Made by a program: the position numbers and the translations under genes
Assembly: GCF_014638005.1 (NCBI RefSeq)
Contig: NZ_BMFG01000006.1
Span: forward strand, 62,001 to 126,000
Source of the DNA: Flavobacterium orientale
Lineage (GTDB): Bacteria; Bacteroidota; Bacteroidia; Flavobacteriales; Flavobacteriaceae
Direction of reading: 5' to 3'
Length of the DNA: 64,000 nt
Shown here: piece after piece, positions 32,545 through 42,145 of the stretch
Position numbering within the stretch: position 1 is the first letter of the stretch
Layout of the letters: each line of letters opens with the position of its first letter
Notes under the pieces: generated by a model
Seen by the model: only the letters and a program-made list of their open reading frames with translations
Databases searched by the model: none
What the model was told of the DNA's origin: nothing

Positions 32545-32548
32545 TTTT

Positions 32549-32932
32549 TTATTTTTTTATGGTAATCAATTCCACTTTTGATTCATAATTTATGAGTTCT
32601 AATTGTATCGGAACTTTAGTGCTGGTTTGTCCTTTCACCACATATTTTTTTCCGCTTCCTATCTTTATATTACTCTCGCTGAAAACAACATCGCCGTGTA
32701 GTAAGGTGTTTTTAACATCAACGGAGTCAATCCATTTTTCAGCCAATATTTCTGAAGCTTTTTCAGAATAATAAAAGGGTTTTGATCTTAAATCTTTTAA
32801 TACTCTGCAATTAGGTAAATAACAAAAGGTGACACCTCTCGACTCTGCTTTGGCTCCTAAAAAGTAAACTAAAAAGATAACGCCCAATAATAATCCGAAG
32901 AGGAAAAAGGCCAATCGTTGATAAAATTTCAT
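32549..32932 (-). CDS. Small membrane-anchored protein, possibly DUF4258
   Basis: The start is set at ATG 32932, giving 127 residues. An upstream TTG at 32953 would lie inside a -7 box (TATTTTTG at 32958-32951 on the minus strand), so it is rejected. One membrane helix spans about 5-23. The outside part contains VTFCYLPNCRVLKDLRSKPFYYSEKA, similar to flavobacterial DUF4258 proteins (recollection). The gene sits downstream of the alanine dehydrogenase-like gene. Confidence 0.75.
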   Translation of the reverse strand: MKFYQRLAFFLFGLLLGVIFLVYFLGAKAESRGVTFCYLPNCRVLKDLRSKPFYYSEKASEILAEKWIDSVDVKNTLLHGDVVFSESNIKIGSGKKYVVKGQTSTKVPIQLELINYESKVELITIKK

Positions 32933-32994
32933 TTTCTTGTAATTTGACTGCAAAAATAACTACAATTCTTGAAGTCACCTAACTTTATTTTGCC

Positions 32995-34188
32995 TTAAAA
33001 AACAATTAAATTAATATCACTATTGGGTAAATCAAACCAATCACCAATGGCTTTGTTAGTTAAAATTCCATGATAAAAATAGACCCCGTTTTTTAATCCA
33101 CGGTTGCATCGGATGGCACTTTCTAATCCGCCGTCTTCTGCAATTTGAATTAAATAGGGGCTCAAAATATTACTAATTGATAACGAGGCAGTTTTAGAAT
33201 ATCGTGAAGGAATGTTAGGAACGCAATAATGAATAATGTTGTTTTTTACAAAAGTTGGTTTTTCATGTGTAGTAATTTCAGAAGTTTCAAAACAGCCACC
33301 TGTATCGATGCAAACATCAACAATAACGGCACCTCTTTTCATATGTTCTACCATAGTTTCTGAGACAACTACCGGCGTTCGGTCTTCTCCTTTCATAGCT
33401 CCAATGGCAACATCGCAACGACGTAAAGCTTTCAAAAGACTTTTTTGTTGGATGGTGGAAGTAAAAATACGTTGGCTCAAGTTGTTTTGCAGTCGACGCA
33501 ATTTTGTAATAGAGTTATCGAATACTTTCACATTGGCACCCAGTCCGATTGCTGTTTTTGCAGCAAATTCGGCTACAGTTCCGGAGCCAATAATTACAAC
33601 TTCTGTGGGAGGAACTCCTGTAATATTTCCAAACAACAAGCCTTTACCAACTTGTTGATTGATCATTAATTCTGCTGCAATCAATACGGAGGCAGTTCCC
33701 GCAATTTCACTTAACGATTTTACCGCAGGATAGGAACCATCTTCATCTTTTATAAATTCAAAGGCCAAAGCCGTAATTTTCTTTTTAGCTAATGCTGTAA
33801 AATATTCCTTTTTTCGTGTTTTTAATTGAATAGCTGAGATAACAATGGTGCCTTGGTTTACCATTTCAATTTCTGACATGGTAAGTGGTTCTACCTTTAA
33901 AATCATCGGACAACTAAAAACCTTTTTTGGGTCTTGTGTAACTTCCGCTCCCGCATCGCTGTATTCTTTATCGGAATAACTCGAACTTTCTCCGGCTCCT
34001 GATTCCAACATCACTCTATGACCGTGATTGACTAGCGAACTTACCGCATCAGGAGTTAAGCAAATCCGACGTTCTTGGTACGACGTTTCTTTTGGAATGC
34101 CAATAAACAACTCGCTTTTGTGTCGGGCTATTTCAAGCTTCTCTTCCTGGGGAAGTAATTGTTGTTTGGAGAAGGGTGTAATTGGCAT
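32995..34188 (-). CDS. Alanine dehydrogenase-like protein with altered active-site motifs
   Basis: The 397-residue product has the alanine dehydrogenase/transhydrogenase-alpha architecture: N-terminal IGIPKETSYQERRICLTPDAV near 29-49, a Rossmann core with VVIIGSGTVAEFAA near 197-210, GAMKGEDRTPVVVSETMVEHMKRGAVIVDVCIDTGGCFE near 265-303, and HYCVPNIPSRY. Compared with known alanine dehydrogenases the KVKEP segment reads KVEPLT, and the catalytic LHL histidine region reads IQLKT. The substrate may therefore differ. Common in Bacteroidota with this annotation. Confidence 0.85.
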   Translation of the reverse strand: MPITPFSKQQLLPQEEKLEIARHKSELFIGIPKETSYQERRICLTPDAVSSLVNHGHRVMLESGAGESSSYSDKEYSDAGAEVTQDPKKVFSCPMILKVEPLTMSEIEMVNQGTIVISAIQLKTRKKEYFTALAKKKITALAFEFIKDEDGSYPAVKSLSEIAGTASVLIAAELMINQQVGKGLLFGNITGVPPTEVVIIGSGTVAEFAAKTAIGLGANVKVFDNSITKLRRLQNNLSQRIFTSTIQQKSLLKALRRCDVAIGAMKGEDRTPVVVSETMVEHMKRGAVIVDVCIDTGGCFETSEITTHEKPTFVKNNIIHYCVPNIPSRYSKTASLSISNILSPYLIQIAEDGGLESAIRCNRGLKNGVYFYHGILTNKAIGDWFDLPNSDINLIVF

Positions 34189-34276
34189 AGGTAAGGTTAT
34201 GGAAATTAACGACTAATTTAGGGATTTTTTTTTATTCGTAAACAATTTTATTTTTGCTACGTCAACTAATTTAAAA

Positions 34277-34681
34277 TTAAGTAATGGTTAGTTTTCTTTT
34301 TCCATCTTCTAAAGTTTCAATGGAAAGAACGGTGTGGTTTTCAGGAATCAAATTCGGAATTTTTTCCGCCCATTCAATAAAACACCAATGTCCGGAATAC
34401 AAATAGTCTTCAATACCAAAATCCAAAGCTTCCAATTCGTTTTTTAATCGATACACATCAAAATGGTACATTAATCCATCTGCCGTTTCATATTCATTTA
34501 CTAATGAAAAAGTAGGACTTGAAGTCGTGTTTTCAACTCCAAGTGCTTTTGCTACTTCTTTTATGAAAGTGGTTTTTCCGGCACCCATTTCGCCATGAAA
34601 TACAACCACCCGTTGGGGTTTTGCATTTAAAAAAAACCGAACCGCCTCATGAATTGTGGTTAAATCAAAACAATATGTCAT
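34277..34681 (-). CDS. tsaE: tRNA threonylcarbamoyladenosine biosynthesis ATPase TsaE
   Basis: The 134-residue P-loop ATPase works with TsaB and TsaD in making t6A37 on tRNA. The P-loop GEMGAGKTT is at 30-38, SPTFSLVNEY follows near 55, and the switch regions HFDVYRL and FIEWAEKIP are present. It is 22 bases downstream of porX on the same strand, a usual neighbour in Flavobacteriia. Confidence 0.96.
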   Translation of the reverse strand: MTYCFDLTTIHEAVRFFLNAKPQRVVVFHGEMGAGKTTFIKEVAKALGVENTTSSPTFSLVNEYETADGLMYHFDVYRLKNELEALDFGIEDYLYSGHWCFIEWAEKIPNLIPENHTVLSIETLEDGKRKLTIT

Positions 34682-34703
34682 TACTTAAACGTGTATTTTT
34701 TTG

Positions 34704-36257
34704 TTATTTTGGATTGAAAACCAAAAAGGGCACAATCATTTCTTCTAAAGAAATACCACCGTGTTGATAGGTATTTCGGTAATAACTCACATAATGATTG
34801 TAATTGTTTACATAGGCCAAAAACAAATCATTTTTTGCAAAAATAAACGAACTACTCATATTGATAGCCGGTAAACCTACTTTTTTTGGGTCTTTGATTA
34901 CAAAAACATCTTTGTCTTCATAAGTCAAACTTCTTCCGGTTTTATAACGAAGGTTTAAACTCGTGTTTTTGTCACCAATAACTTTGGATGGATTTTTAAC
35001 GTTAATGGTGCCATGATCGGTTGTCAAGATGAGTTTGAAACCCATTTGTTGTGCCAATTGAATCATTTCTAAAAGAGGAGAGTTTTTAAACCAGCTTAAA
35101 GTCAATGAACGATAGGCTTTGTCATTAGAAGCCAATTCTTTTACCACATCCATTTCAGTTTTGGCATGTGAAAGCATGTCTACAAAATTATAAACAATCG
35201 TGGTTAAATCATTGTTTTTTAGTCCTTTGAAATTTTCGACTAATTTTTTTCCATCTTTAAAATTGGTTATTTTAAAATAGTCACTCTTAATGTTTAAACC
35301 TAAACGTTTGAGTTGAGCTTCTAAAAATTCGCCTTCATAAAGGTTTTTTCCGCCGTCTTCTACATCGTTTTTCCAATATTGAGGAAATTGTTTTTCCATT
35401 TCAAGAGGCGTTAAGCCCGAAAAAATGGCATTTCTGGCATATTGTGTTGCTGTAGGAAGCATCGCATAATAAGCATATTCTTTTTCTAATTTGTAGTGAT
35501 TGTTTATCACACTTTCAAACGCTTTCCATTGATCGTAACGCAAATTGTCAATAACAACAAACAAAACAGGGTTGTCTTTCTTTACAAGTTCCGGCACCAC
35601 ATATTCTCTAAATAATTTATGCGATAACACGGGTTTGTCAGCTTTTTCATCAAACCAATTTTCGTAGTTTTTTTCGATGAATTTCCCAAACTGCATGTTT
35701 GCTTCTGTCTTTTGTGATTCTAAAATTGAAATCAACCCTTGGTCTTCAATGTTTTCTAATTCCAATTCCCAAAACAATAACCGTTTGTACAAATCAGTCC
35801 AATCCTCAAAAGAGTTCACCATTGCCATATCCATGGCAATTTTGCGAAACTCTTTTTGATAATCTAAAGTGGTTTTTTCAGTAATTAATCGGGAATGATC
35901 TAAGTTCTTTTTTAAACTCAATAAAATTTGATTTGGATTTACAGGTTTAATCAAATAGTCTGCAATTTTTGAACCGATAGCTTCTTCCATGATATATTCC
36001 TCTTCACTTTTTGTAATCATAATCATGGGAATGGAAGATTTTAATTCTTTCATTTCTGATAAGGTTTCCAAACCACTCATTCCGGGCATGTTTTCATCCA
36101 AAAAAACAATATCAAAGTTGTCATTTTCAAAAATATCAATGGCATCTCTACCGTTGTTGCAGGTAGTTACATTGTAGTTTTTTGATTCTAAAAAAAGAAT
36201 ATGGGGTTTTAATAAATCAATTTCATCATCAACCCAAAGAATTTTTATGTTGTTCAT
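34704..36257 (-). CDS. porX: Type IX secretion response regulator PorX
   Basis: The 517-residue product fuses a CheY-like receiver (phospho-acceptor D54 in VFLDENMPGMSG, lysine near 83 in MITKSEEE) to a PglZ/alkaline-phosphatase-like effector domain from about 200 to the end, with VLFVVIDNLRYDQWKAF and LILTTDHGTINV as metal-site blocks. PorX acts with the kinase PorY to control type IX secretion and gliding genes. The cargo-type protein at 12.8 kb fits this. Confidence 0.96.
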   Translation of the reverse strand: MNNIKILWVDDEIDLLKPHILFLESKNYNVTTCNNGRDAIDIFENDNFDIVFLDENMPGMSGLETLSEMKELKSSIPMIMITKSEEEYIMEEAIGSKIADYLIKPVNPNQILLSLKKNLDHSRLITEKTTLDYQKEFRKIAMDMAMVNSFEDWTDLYKRLLFWELELENIEDQGLISILESQKTEANMQFGKFIEKNYENWFDEKADKPVLSHKLFREYVVPELVKKDNPVLFVVIDNLRYDQWKAFESVINNHYKLEKEYAYYAMLPTATQYARNAIFSGLTPLEMEKQFPQYWKNDVEDGGKNLYEGEFLEAQLKRLGLNIKSDYFKITNFKDGKKLVENFKGLKNNDLTTIVYNFVDMLSHAKTEMDVVKELASNDKAYRSLTLSWFKNSPLLEMIQLAQQMGFKLILTTDHGTINVKNPSKVIGDKNTSLNLRYKTGRSLTYEDKDVFVIKDPKKVGLPAINMSSSFIFAKNDLFLAYVNNYNHYVSYYRNTYQHGGISLEEMIVPFLVFNPK

Positions 36258-36398
36258 TGTTTTGTTATCTATTTATGAGGGCAAGTTAGGAAATCACCAA
36301 CGAAAGAAATTACAAAGTTATTGTAAATGTTACTATAAATTAGTTAAAAGTCACAGTGGACCTTGTTGTATGCTTTTTATGAAATACACGAGGCCCAA

Positions 36399-36791
36399 TT
36401 ACATGCCGGGTATTTCTTCAGAAAGTAGTTTATTTCCTTTCAAATCATAATAAGTACAAGTCATTTTATCTAGGCAAACTACCCATTTTTCAATTCCAGA
36501 TTTAGCACAATCATTGCAAAAGGTGATGTAATTTGTTTTTCCTTGTTGGTGTGCCTTTAAATCGGCACTAAATTGTTCTTAGTTGGAAGTTGTAGCAATT
36601 TTTAAAGATTCATATTTTGGAGTTGAATCTACTTGAAAGTTATTTAATCCCTTATAAATGGTTCTTCCGTCTGAAACAAACGCATCGTAACTTGTAATAC
36701 CAATAGATTTTAAGTCTTGAATGTAGGCAGGAAAATCAGCACCTGATTTAACCTTGCTATGAGCTGCTTTAATTTGTTCTATTGTAAACAT
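36399..36791 (-). pseudogene. DUF1398 family protein interrupted by one in-frame TAA
   Basis: The frame from ATG 36791 encodes 70 residues (MFTIEQIKAAHSKVKSGADF is the DUF1398 N-terminus), then TAA at 36581-36579. In the same frame the family continues for 59 residues, EQFSADLKAHQQGKTNYITF and then a CNDCAKSGIEKWVV block, ending at TAA 36399. No frameshift. The whole would be 130 codons, the normal length. A single AAA or CAA to TAA change would explain it. Between porX and this frame lie 141 bases without a gene. Confidence 0.85.
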
Positions 36792-36922
36792 ATTATACTT
36801 ATTTAATTGAGAATAAAATTTTTTATTGTTATGTAAAAATACATTTTTTGTGGTTTGAATCGTATCTATTTATAAAGAATTAATGGTGGTTTTTTTGAAA
36901 CTACAACCCTATAAAATTTCGT

Positions 36923-36930
36923 TATATTTG
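36923..36930 (+). promoter_or_regulatory. -7 box of the HD hydrolase gene
   Basis: TATATTTG is an exact match and lies 19 bases before the TTG start at 36950. No well-placed -33 TTG was found. Confidence 0.5.
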
Positions 36931-36949
36931 CACTCAAATTACTTACACT

Positions 36950-38191
36950 TTGAGTTACACCAATAAACTTAAAATCTTTAACGATCCGATATATGGTTTT
37001 ATAACCATTCCAAACGAATTTATTTTTGATTTGGTGCAACATCCTTATTTTCAACGATTGCGTCGTGTTTCACAAATGGGATTATCTTATTTGGTTTATC
37101 CCGGAGCTCATCACACCCGTTTTCACCATGCTTTAGGAGCAATGCATCTCATGCAAAAAGCGGTAGAGGTACTTCGTTTTAAAGGTGTCGCACTTTCCAA
37201 AGATGAAGAAACGGCATTGTATTGTGCGATTTTATTGCACGATATTGGACATGGTCCTTTTTCACATGCTTTAGAACAAAGTATTGTTGAAAAGTTACAT
37301 CACGAAGAACTTTCTTTGTTGTTCATGAATCGTTTGAATTTAGAACTTGAAGGAAAATTATCGTTGGCAATTCAAATTTTTAAAGGAGATTATCACCGAA
37401 AATTTATGCTACAATTGATATCAAGTCAATTAGATATGGACCGAATGGACTATCTAAAACGAGATAGTTTTTATTCAGGTGTTGCTGAGGGAAATATCAA
37501 TTCTGATCGATTGATACAAATGCTTAATGTGGTAAATGACGAATTGGTTTTGGAAGAAAAAGCAATTTATTCTATCGAAAAGTTTTTGATGGCCAGACGT
37601 TTGATGTATTGGCAAGCCTATCTTCATAAAACCAGTTTGGTGGCTGAGCTCATGTTGATTAGAGTCTTTAAACGAGCGAAAGAACTTTTACAAAAAGGAA
37701 CTGATTTATCATGTAGCAAACCATTAAAATTCTTTTTGCAGAATAGAATTGAATATTCTGATTTTAATAATGCTACATTAGATCAATTTGCTCAACTTGA
37801 CGATTTTGATATTATAAGTGCTATTAAAGTTTGGCAACACGAATCGGATTTCATTTTAAGCTCATTGAGTAGAATGCTACTTCATCGTGATTTATTAAAA
37901 ATAAAAGTAAGTAATGATAAGTTTGAAAAAGAGTCACTTACCCCGTTAAAACAAAAACTTGTAAGTATTTATCCTATTTCATTGGCTGAGACTGATTATT
38001 TTATTTTTAAGGGAAAAATCAAAACATTAGGTTATAATAAAGTAATTGAACCAATTAAAATTGTGAAGAAAGACCGAACAGTTGAAGATGTTGTTGTTGC
38101 TTCGGATCAATTAAATTCAAAGGCTTTTTCTAAACCTGTGACTAAATTCTACAGTTGTTTTCCAAAAGTACTAACAGAAAGTAGTAAATAA
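36950..38191 (+). CDS. HD-domain phosphohydrolase (dNTPase/SpoT-like)
   Basis: The 413-residue product begins at a TTG codon (no ATG fits upstream), reading SYTNKLKIFNDPIYGFI. The HD metal ligands are in HTRFHHALGAMHLM near 52-65 and LLHDIGHGPFSHALE near 93-107, with D of MDRMDYLKRDSFYSG near 160-175. The fold is that of YdhJ/SAMHD1-like dNTP triphosphohydrolases. It heads the lipid A cluster, starting 28 bases ahead of lpxD. Confidence 0.92.
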   Translation: MSYTNKLKIFNDPIYGFITIPNEFIFDLVQHPYFQRLRRVSQMGLSYLVYPGAHHTRFHHALGAMHLMQKAVEVLRFKGVALSKDEETALYCAILLHDIGHGPFSHALEQSIVEKLHHEELSLLFMNRLNLELEGKLSLAIQIFKGDYHRKFMLQLISSQLDMDRMDYLKRDSFYSGVAEGNINSDRLIQMLNVVNDELVLEEKAIYSIEKFLMARRLMYWQAYLHKTSLVAELMLIRVFKRAKELLQKGTDLSCSKPLKFFLQNRIEYSDFNNATLDQFAQLDDFDIISAIKVWQHESDFILSSLSRMLLHRDLLKIKVSNDKFEKESLTPLKQKLVSIYPISLAETDYFIFKGKIKTLGYNKVIEPIKIVKKDRTVEDVVVASDQLNSKAFSKPVTKFYSCFPKVLTESSK

Positions 38192-38218
38192 TAGGTAGTT
38201 TTTTATATTTTTGTCGGA

Positions 38219-39238
38219 ATGAAATTTACTGCAACTCAAATAGCAAGCATTTTAGAAGGCGATGTCGTTGGCAACCCCAACGCAGAAGTCTATAAACTGT
38301 CAAAAATTGAAGAAGGCTCAGAAGGTTCGTTGACTTTTTTGGCTAATCCAAAATATAATAACTACATCTATTCTACAAATGCATCTATTGCAATTGTAAA
38401 CAAAACATTTATTCCTGAGTTTGATTTATCAGTTACTTTAATCAAGGTAGAAGATGCTTATAAATCGTTCTCTAAATTATTAGAATATTACAATCAGGTA
38501 AAACTAATGAAGTCAGGAATCGAGCAACCCACTGTTATCTCTGATGAAGTGACTTACGGTGATGGTTTGTATCTTGGTAGCTTCAGTTATATAGGTAAAA
38601 ATGTAAAAATTGGAACCAATGTAAAGATTTATCCGAATAGTTTTATTGGTGATAATGTTACAATTGGTGATAATTGTATATTTTTCGCCGGTGTACGAAT
38701 TTATTCAGAAAGCGAAATAGGTAATAATTGCACCATTCATTCGGGAACAATTATTGGTTCTGATGGATTTGGTTTTGCACCAAAACCTGATGGTACTTAT
38801 GATAAAGTGCCACAAATAGGTAATGTTATCATTGAAGATAATGTAGAGATTGGTTCTTGTTCCACAATAGACAGAGCAACTTTAGGGTCAACCATCATTC
38901 GTAAAGGAGTGAAATTAGACAATCAAATTCAAGTGGCTCATAATGTTGAAATTGGAGAGAATACAGTGATAGCGGCTCAAACCGGTATTGCAGGTTCTAC
39001 AAAAATTGGTAAAAATTGCTTAATTGGCGGACAAGTAGGAATTGCAGGTCATCTAGTGATAGGTGATGGTGTAAGAATACAAGCTCAATCCGGAATTGGT
39101 AAAAACTTAAAAGAAGGAGAAACAGTTCAAGGTTCTCCGGCATTCAATTATGGTGACTTTTCCAAGTCGTATGTTCATTTTAAGAACCTACCAAAACTGA
39201 TTAATGACTTAGAACAAATTAAAAAAGATATAAAATAA
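38219..39238 (+). CDS. lpxD: UDP-3-O-acylglucosamine N-acyltransferase LpxD
   Basis: The 339-residue enzyme transfers the second acyl chain to UDP-3-O-acylglucosamine, step 3 of lipid A synthesis. It has the N-terminal uridine-binding domain (to about 100) and a left-handed beta helix of hexapeptide repeats (about 105-300). The catalytic histidine is in QVAHNVEIGENT near 241, and GSDGFGFAP lies near 180. It is followed by lpxC-fabZ after 11 bases. Confidence 0.96.
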   Translation: MKFTATQIASILEGDVVGNPNAEVYKLSKIEEGSEGSLTFLANPKYNNYIYSTNASIAIVNKTFIPEFDLSVTLIKVEDAYKSFSKLLEYYNQVKLMKSGIEQPTVISDEVTYGDGLYLGSFSYIGKNVKIGTNVKIYPNSFIGDNVTIGDNCIFFAGVRIYSESEIGNNCTIHSGTIIGSDGFGFAPKPDGTYDKVPQIGNVIIEDNVEIGSCSTIDRATLGSTIIRKGVKLDNQIQVAHNVEIGENTVIAAQTGIAGSTKIGKNCLIGGQVGIAGHLVIGDGVRIQAQSGIGKNLKEGETVQGSPAFNYGDFSKSYVHFKNLPKLINDLEQIKKDIK

Positions 39239-39249
39239 AATTTAAAATT

Positions 39250-40638
39250 ATGGTTAAGCAAAAAACCATTCAAAACGAAATTACTTTAAAAGGTGTTGGT
39301 TTACATACGGGTAAAGAAGTTACTATGACATTCAAACCGGCACCAGTAAATAATGGCTTTACTTTTGTTCGTGTTGATTTAGAAGGAAGTCCAATCATTG
39401 AGGCTGATGCTAATTATGTTGTAAATACACAACGAGGAACTAACTTAGAAAAAAATGCGGTTAAAATTCAAACCTCCGAACACGTTCTTGCTGCTTGTGT
39501 GGGTTGTGATATTGACAATTTGATAATTGAATTAAACGCATCTGAGCCTCCAATCATGGATGGTTCTTCAAAATATTTTGTGGAAGCACTAGAAACAGCA
39601 GGAGTTGTTGAACAAGATGCCGAAAGAAATGTGTATGTAGTAAAAGAAGTTATTTCTTATACTGATGAATCTACAGGAAGTGAAATTTTAGTAATGCCTT
39701 GTGATACCTATCAAGTAACTGCAATGGTTGATTTTGGTACGAAAGTATTAGGGACACAGAATGCTAATTTGAAATGTGTATCTGATTTCAAAAAAGAAAT
39801 TGCCAATGCGAGAACGTTTAGTTTTTTGCATGAATTGGAAACCCTTTTAGAAAACGGACTAATTAAAGGTGGCGACTTGAATAATGCTATTGTTTATGTG
39901 GATAAAGAAATATCGCCATCAACAATGGAAAACCTTAGAGTTGCTTTTGGAAAAGATAAAATATCAGTTAAACCAAACGGAATTTTAGATAATTTAACCT
40001 TGCATTATCCAAACGAAGCGGCACGTCATAAACTATTAGATGTGGTGGGTGATTTGGCTTTGATTGGAACACGAATTCAAGGGAAGGTAATTGCAAACAA
40101 ACCCGGACATTTTGTCAATACACAATTTGCAAAAAAACTATCTAAGATTATTAAAATAGAACAACGCAATCAAGTGCCAACTTATGATTTACATCAAGAA
40201 CCTTTGATGGATATACATAAAATCATGGCAATGCTTCCCCATAGACCACCATTTTTATTGATTGATAAAATATTTGAATTATCAGATAAACATGTTGTAG
40301 GTTTGAAGAATGTAACAATGAATGAGCCGTTTTTTATAGGCCACTTTCCGGATGCTCCTGTAATGCCTGGCGTTTTGATTGTTGAAGCGATGGCTCAAAC
40401 CGGTGGAATTTTGGTTTTAAGCACAGTACCGGATCCGGAGAATTACCTGACCTATTTTATGAAAATTGATAATGTGAAATTCAAACATAAAGTATTACCC
40501 GGTGATACCTTAATTTTTAAATGTGATTTAATATCACCTATTCGTAGAGGTATTTGTCACATGCAAGCCAACGCTTATGCTAACGGAAAATTAGTTGCTG
40601 AAGCAGAATTGATGGCACAAATAGCAAAAAAGAACTAA
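39250..40638 (+). CDS. lpxC-fabZ: Bifunctional LpxC deacetylase / FabZ dehydratase
   Basis: The 462-residue product joins LpxC (residues 1 to about 300) to FabZ (about 318-462), the standard Bacteroidota fusion. LpxC ligands: SEHVLAACVGCDIDN near 78 and HYPNEAARHKLLDVVGDLAL near 257. FabZ signatures: MAMLPHRPPFLLID and GHFPDAPVMPGVLIVEAMAQ near 365, with the catalytic histidine and glutamate. It supplies lipid A deacetylation and unsaturated intermediates for fatty acid elongation in one chain. Confidence 0.97.
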   Translation: MVKQKTIQNEITLKGVGLHTGKEVTMTFKPAPVNNGFTFVRVDLEGSPIIEADANYVVNTQRGTNLEKNAVKIQTSEHVLAACVGCDIDNLIIELNASEPPIMDGSSKYFVEALETAGVVEQDAERNVYVVKEVISYTDESTGSEILVMPCDTYQVTAMVDFGTKVLGTQNANLKCVSDFKKEIANARTFSFLHELETLLENGLIKGGDLNNAIVYVDKEISPSTMENLRVAFGKDKISVKPNGILDNLTLHYPNEAARHKLLDVVGDLALIGTRIQGKVIANKPGHFVNTQFAKKLSKIIKIEQRNQVPTYDLHQEPLMDIHKIMAMLPHRPPFLLIDKIFELSDKHVVGLKNVTMNEPFFIGHFPDAPVMPGVLIVEAMAQTGGILVLSTVPDPENYLTYFMKIDNVKFKHKVLPGDTLIFKCDLISPIRRGICHMQANAYANGKLVAEAELMAQIAKKN

Positions 40639-40648
40639 TAAAGTAAGT

Positions 40649-41434
40649 ATGAATCAACCTTTAGCATACGTCCATCCCGGAGCAAAAATTGCAAAAAATG
40701 TAGTAATCGAACCTTTTACTACTATCAATAATAATGTAATAATTGGCGAAGGCACTTGGATTGGCTCCAATGTTACCATCATGGAAGGTGCCCGAATTGG
40801 AAAGAATTGTAATATATTTCCAGGTGCCGTAATTTCTGCTGTGCCACAAGATTTAAAATTTGGCGGTGAAGATTCACTGGCCATAATTGGTGATAATACA
40901 ACAATTAGAGAATGTGTAACGATTAATAGAGGAACAGTTGCTTCCGGTCAGACAACCATTGGTAAGAATTGTTTAATTATGGCAACGGCTCACGTTGCTC
41001 ATGATTGTCATATTGGTGATAATGCGATTATAGTAAACGGCGTTGCTTTAGCAGGACACGTTACAGTTGGAAATTTTGCAATCATTGGCGGTTTAGCAGC
41101 AGTACATCAGTTTATAAATATTGGAGATCATGCTATGATTTCGGGAGGTTCCTTAGTGAGAAAAGACGTTCCACCTTTTACAAAAGCAGCAAAAGAACCA
41201 CTTTCTTATGTGGGAATTAATTCAGTTGGTTTGAGAAGAAGAGGTTTTACTTCAGAAAAAATTAGAGAGATTCAAGAAATTTACAGAATACTATATCAAA
41301 AGAATTACAATACATCACAAGCTGTAAGCATTATAGAAGCCGAAATGGCTGCTTCTCCGGAACGTGATGAGATTCTTCAATTTATTCGAAACTCGTCAAG
41401 AGGAGTTATGAAAGGATACACAGGGGTTTATTAA
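40649..41434 (+). CDS. lpxA: UDP-N-acetylglucosamine acyltransferase LpxA
   Basis: The 261-residue enzyme performs the first step of lipid A synthesis. Hexapeptide repeats span about 5-185, with ATAHVAHDCHIGD near 117 carrying the catalytic histidine and QFINIGDHAMISGGSLVRKDVPPF near 155. The C-terminal helical domain starts GLRRRGFTSEKI. It is 10 bases after lpxC-fabZ. Confidence 0.96.
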   Translation: MNQPLAYVHPGAKIAKNVVIEPFTTINNNVIIGEGTWIGSNVTIMEGARIGKNCNIFPGAVISAVPQDLKFGGEDSLAIIGDNTTIRECVTINRGTVASGQTTIGKNCLIMATAHVAHDCHIGDNAIIVNGVALAGHVTVGNFAIIGGLAAVHQFINIGDHAMISGGSLVRKDVPPFTKAAKEPLSYVGINSVGLRRRGFTSEKIREIQEIYRILYQKNYNTSQAVSIIEAEMAASPERDEILQFIRNSSRGVMKGYTGVY

Positions 41435-41522
41435 TGAGTTAATTGGTAAAAGGCAATGGGTAATAGGAACGTTTTTTCTACGTTCAAAAAAAATTAAATT
41501 TAAAATTCAAAATAAAAAAGTA

Positions 41523-42089
41523 ATGGCAAGTACATCAGATATTAGAAACGGATTATGTATCAAACACAACCACGATATTTATAAAATCATTGAATTTCTT
41601 CACGTGAAACCGGGTAAAGGTCCGGCTTTTGTTAGAACAAAATTAAAAAGTTTAACTAACGGAAAAGTTTTAGATAATACTTTTTCAGCCGGTCATAAAA
41701 TTGATGTTGTTCGTGTTGAAACACATACTTTTCAGTTTTTATATTCTGAAGGAACTGAGTTTTATTTCATGAATACTGAAAGTTTCGAGCAAATTACATT
41801 GAATAAAGATGTATTAGATGCACCGGATTTATTGAAAGAAGGAACCAACGTAATGGTTCAAATCAATACGGAAACTGATTTGCCATTGTCTGTTGATATG
41901 CCGGCTTCAATTATTTTAGAAGTAACTTACACAGAACCTGGAGTTAAAGGAAATACAGCTACAAATGCTACAAAACCTGCAAAAGTAGAAACAGGAGCTT
42001 CTGTAAATGTGCCGTTGTTTATTAATGAAGGTGATAAAATTAAAATAGATACCGCTTCGGGTAATTACATGGAGCGTGTAAAAGAATAA
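41523..42089 (+). CDS. efp: Elongation factor P
   Basis: The 188-residue translation factor relieves stalling at polyproline stretches. It has the three-domain KOW/S1-like layout, with the modification loop KPGKGPAFVR whose tip lysine is K32, and the C-terminal PLFINEGDKIKIDTASGNYMERV. The gene lies inside the lipid A cluster, as commonly seen in Bacteroidota. Confidence 0.97.
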   Translation: MASTSDIRNGLCIKHNHDIYKIIEFLHVKPGKGPAFVRTKLKSLTNGKVLDNTFSAGHKIDVVRVETHTFQFLYSEGTEFYFMNTESFEQITLNKDVLDAPDLLKEGTNVMVQINTETDLPLSVDMPASIILEVTYTEPGVKGNTATNATKPAKVETGASVNVPLFINEGDKIKIDTASGNYMERVKE

Positions 42090-42145
42090 TTACAAAAATC
42101 AATTTCAATTACAAAAATCAATTTCAATAACAAATTTCAAGTTTT

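Noticed and set aside
33236..33658. Plus-strand 140-codon frame
   Set aside because: It is antisense to the alanine dehydrogenase-like gene, rich in cysteine, threonine and serine as expected for a shadow frame.
41480..41512. Terminator between lpxA and efp
   Set aside because: GAACGT...ACGTTC forms a stem, but on the plus strand it is followed by A residues, not T, so it cannot be an ordinary terminator in the direction of the genes.
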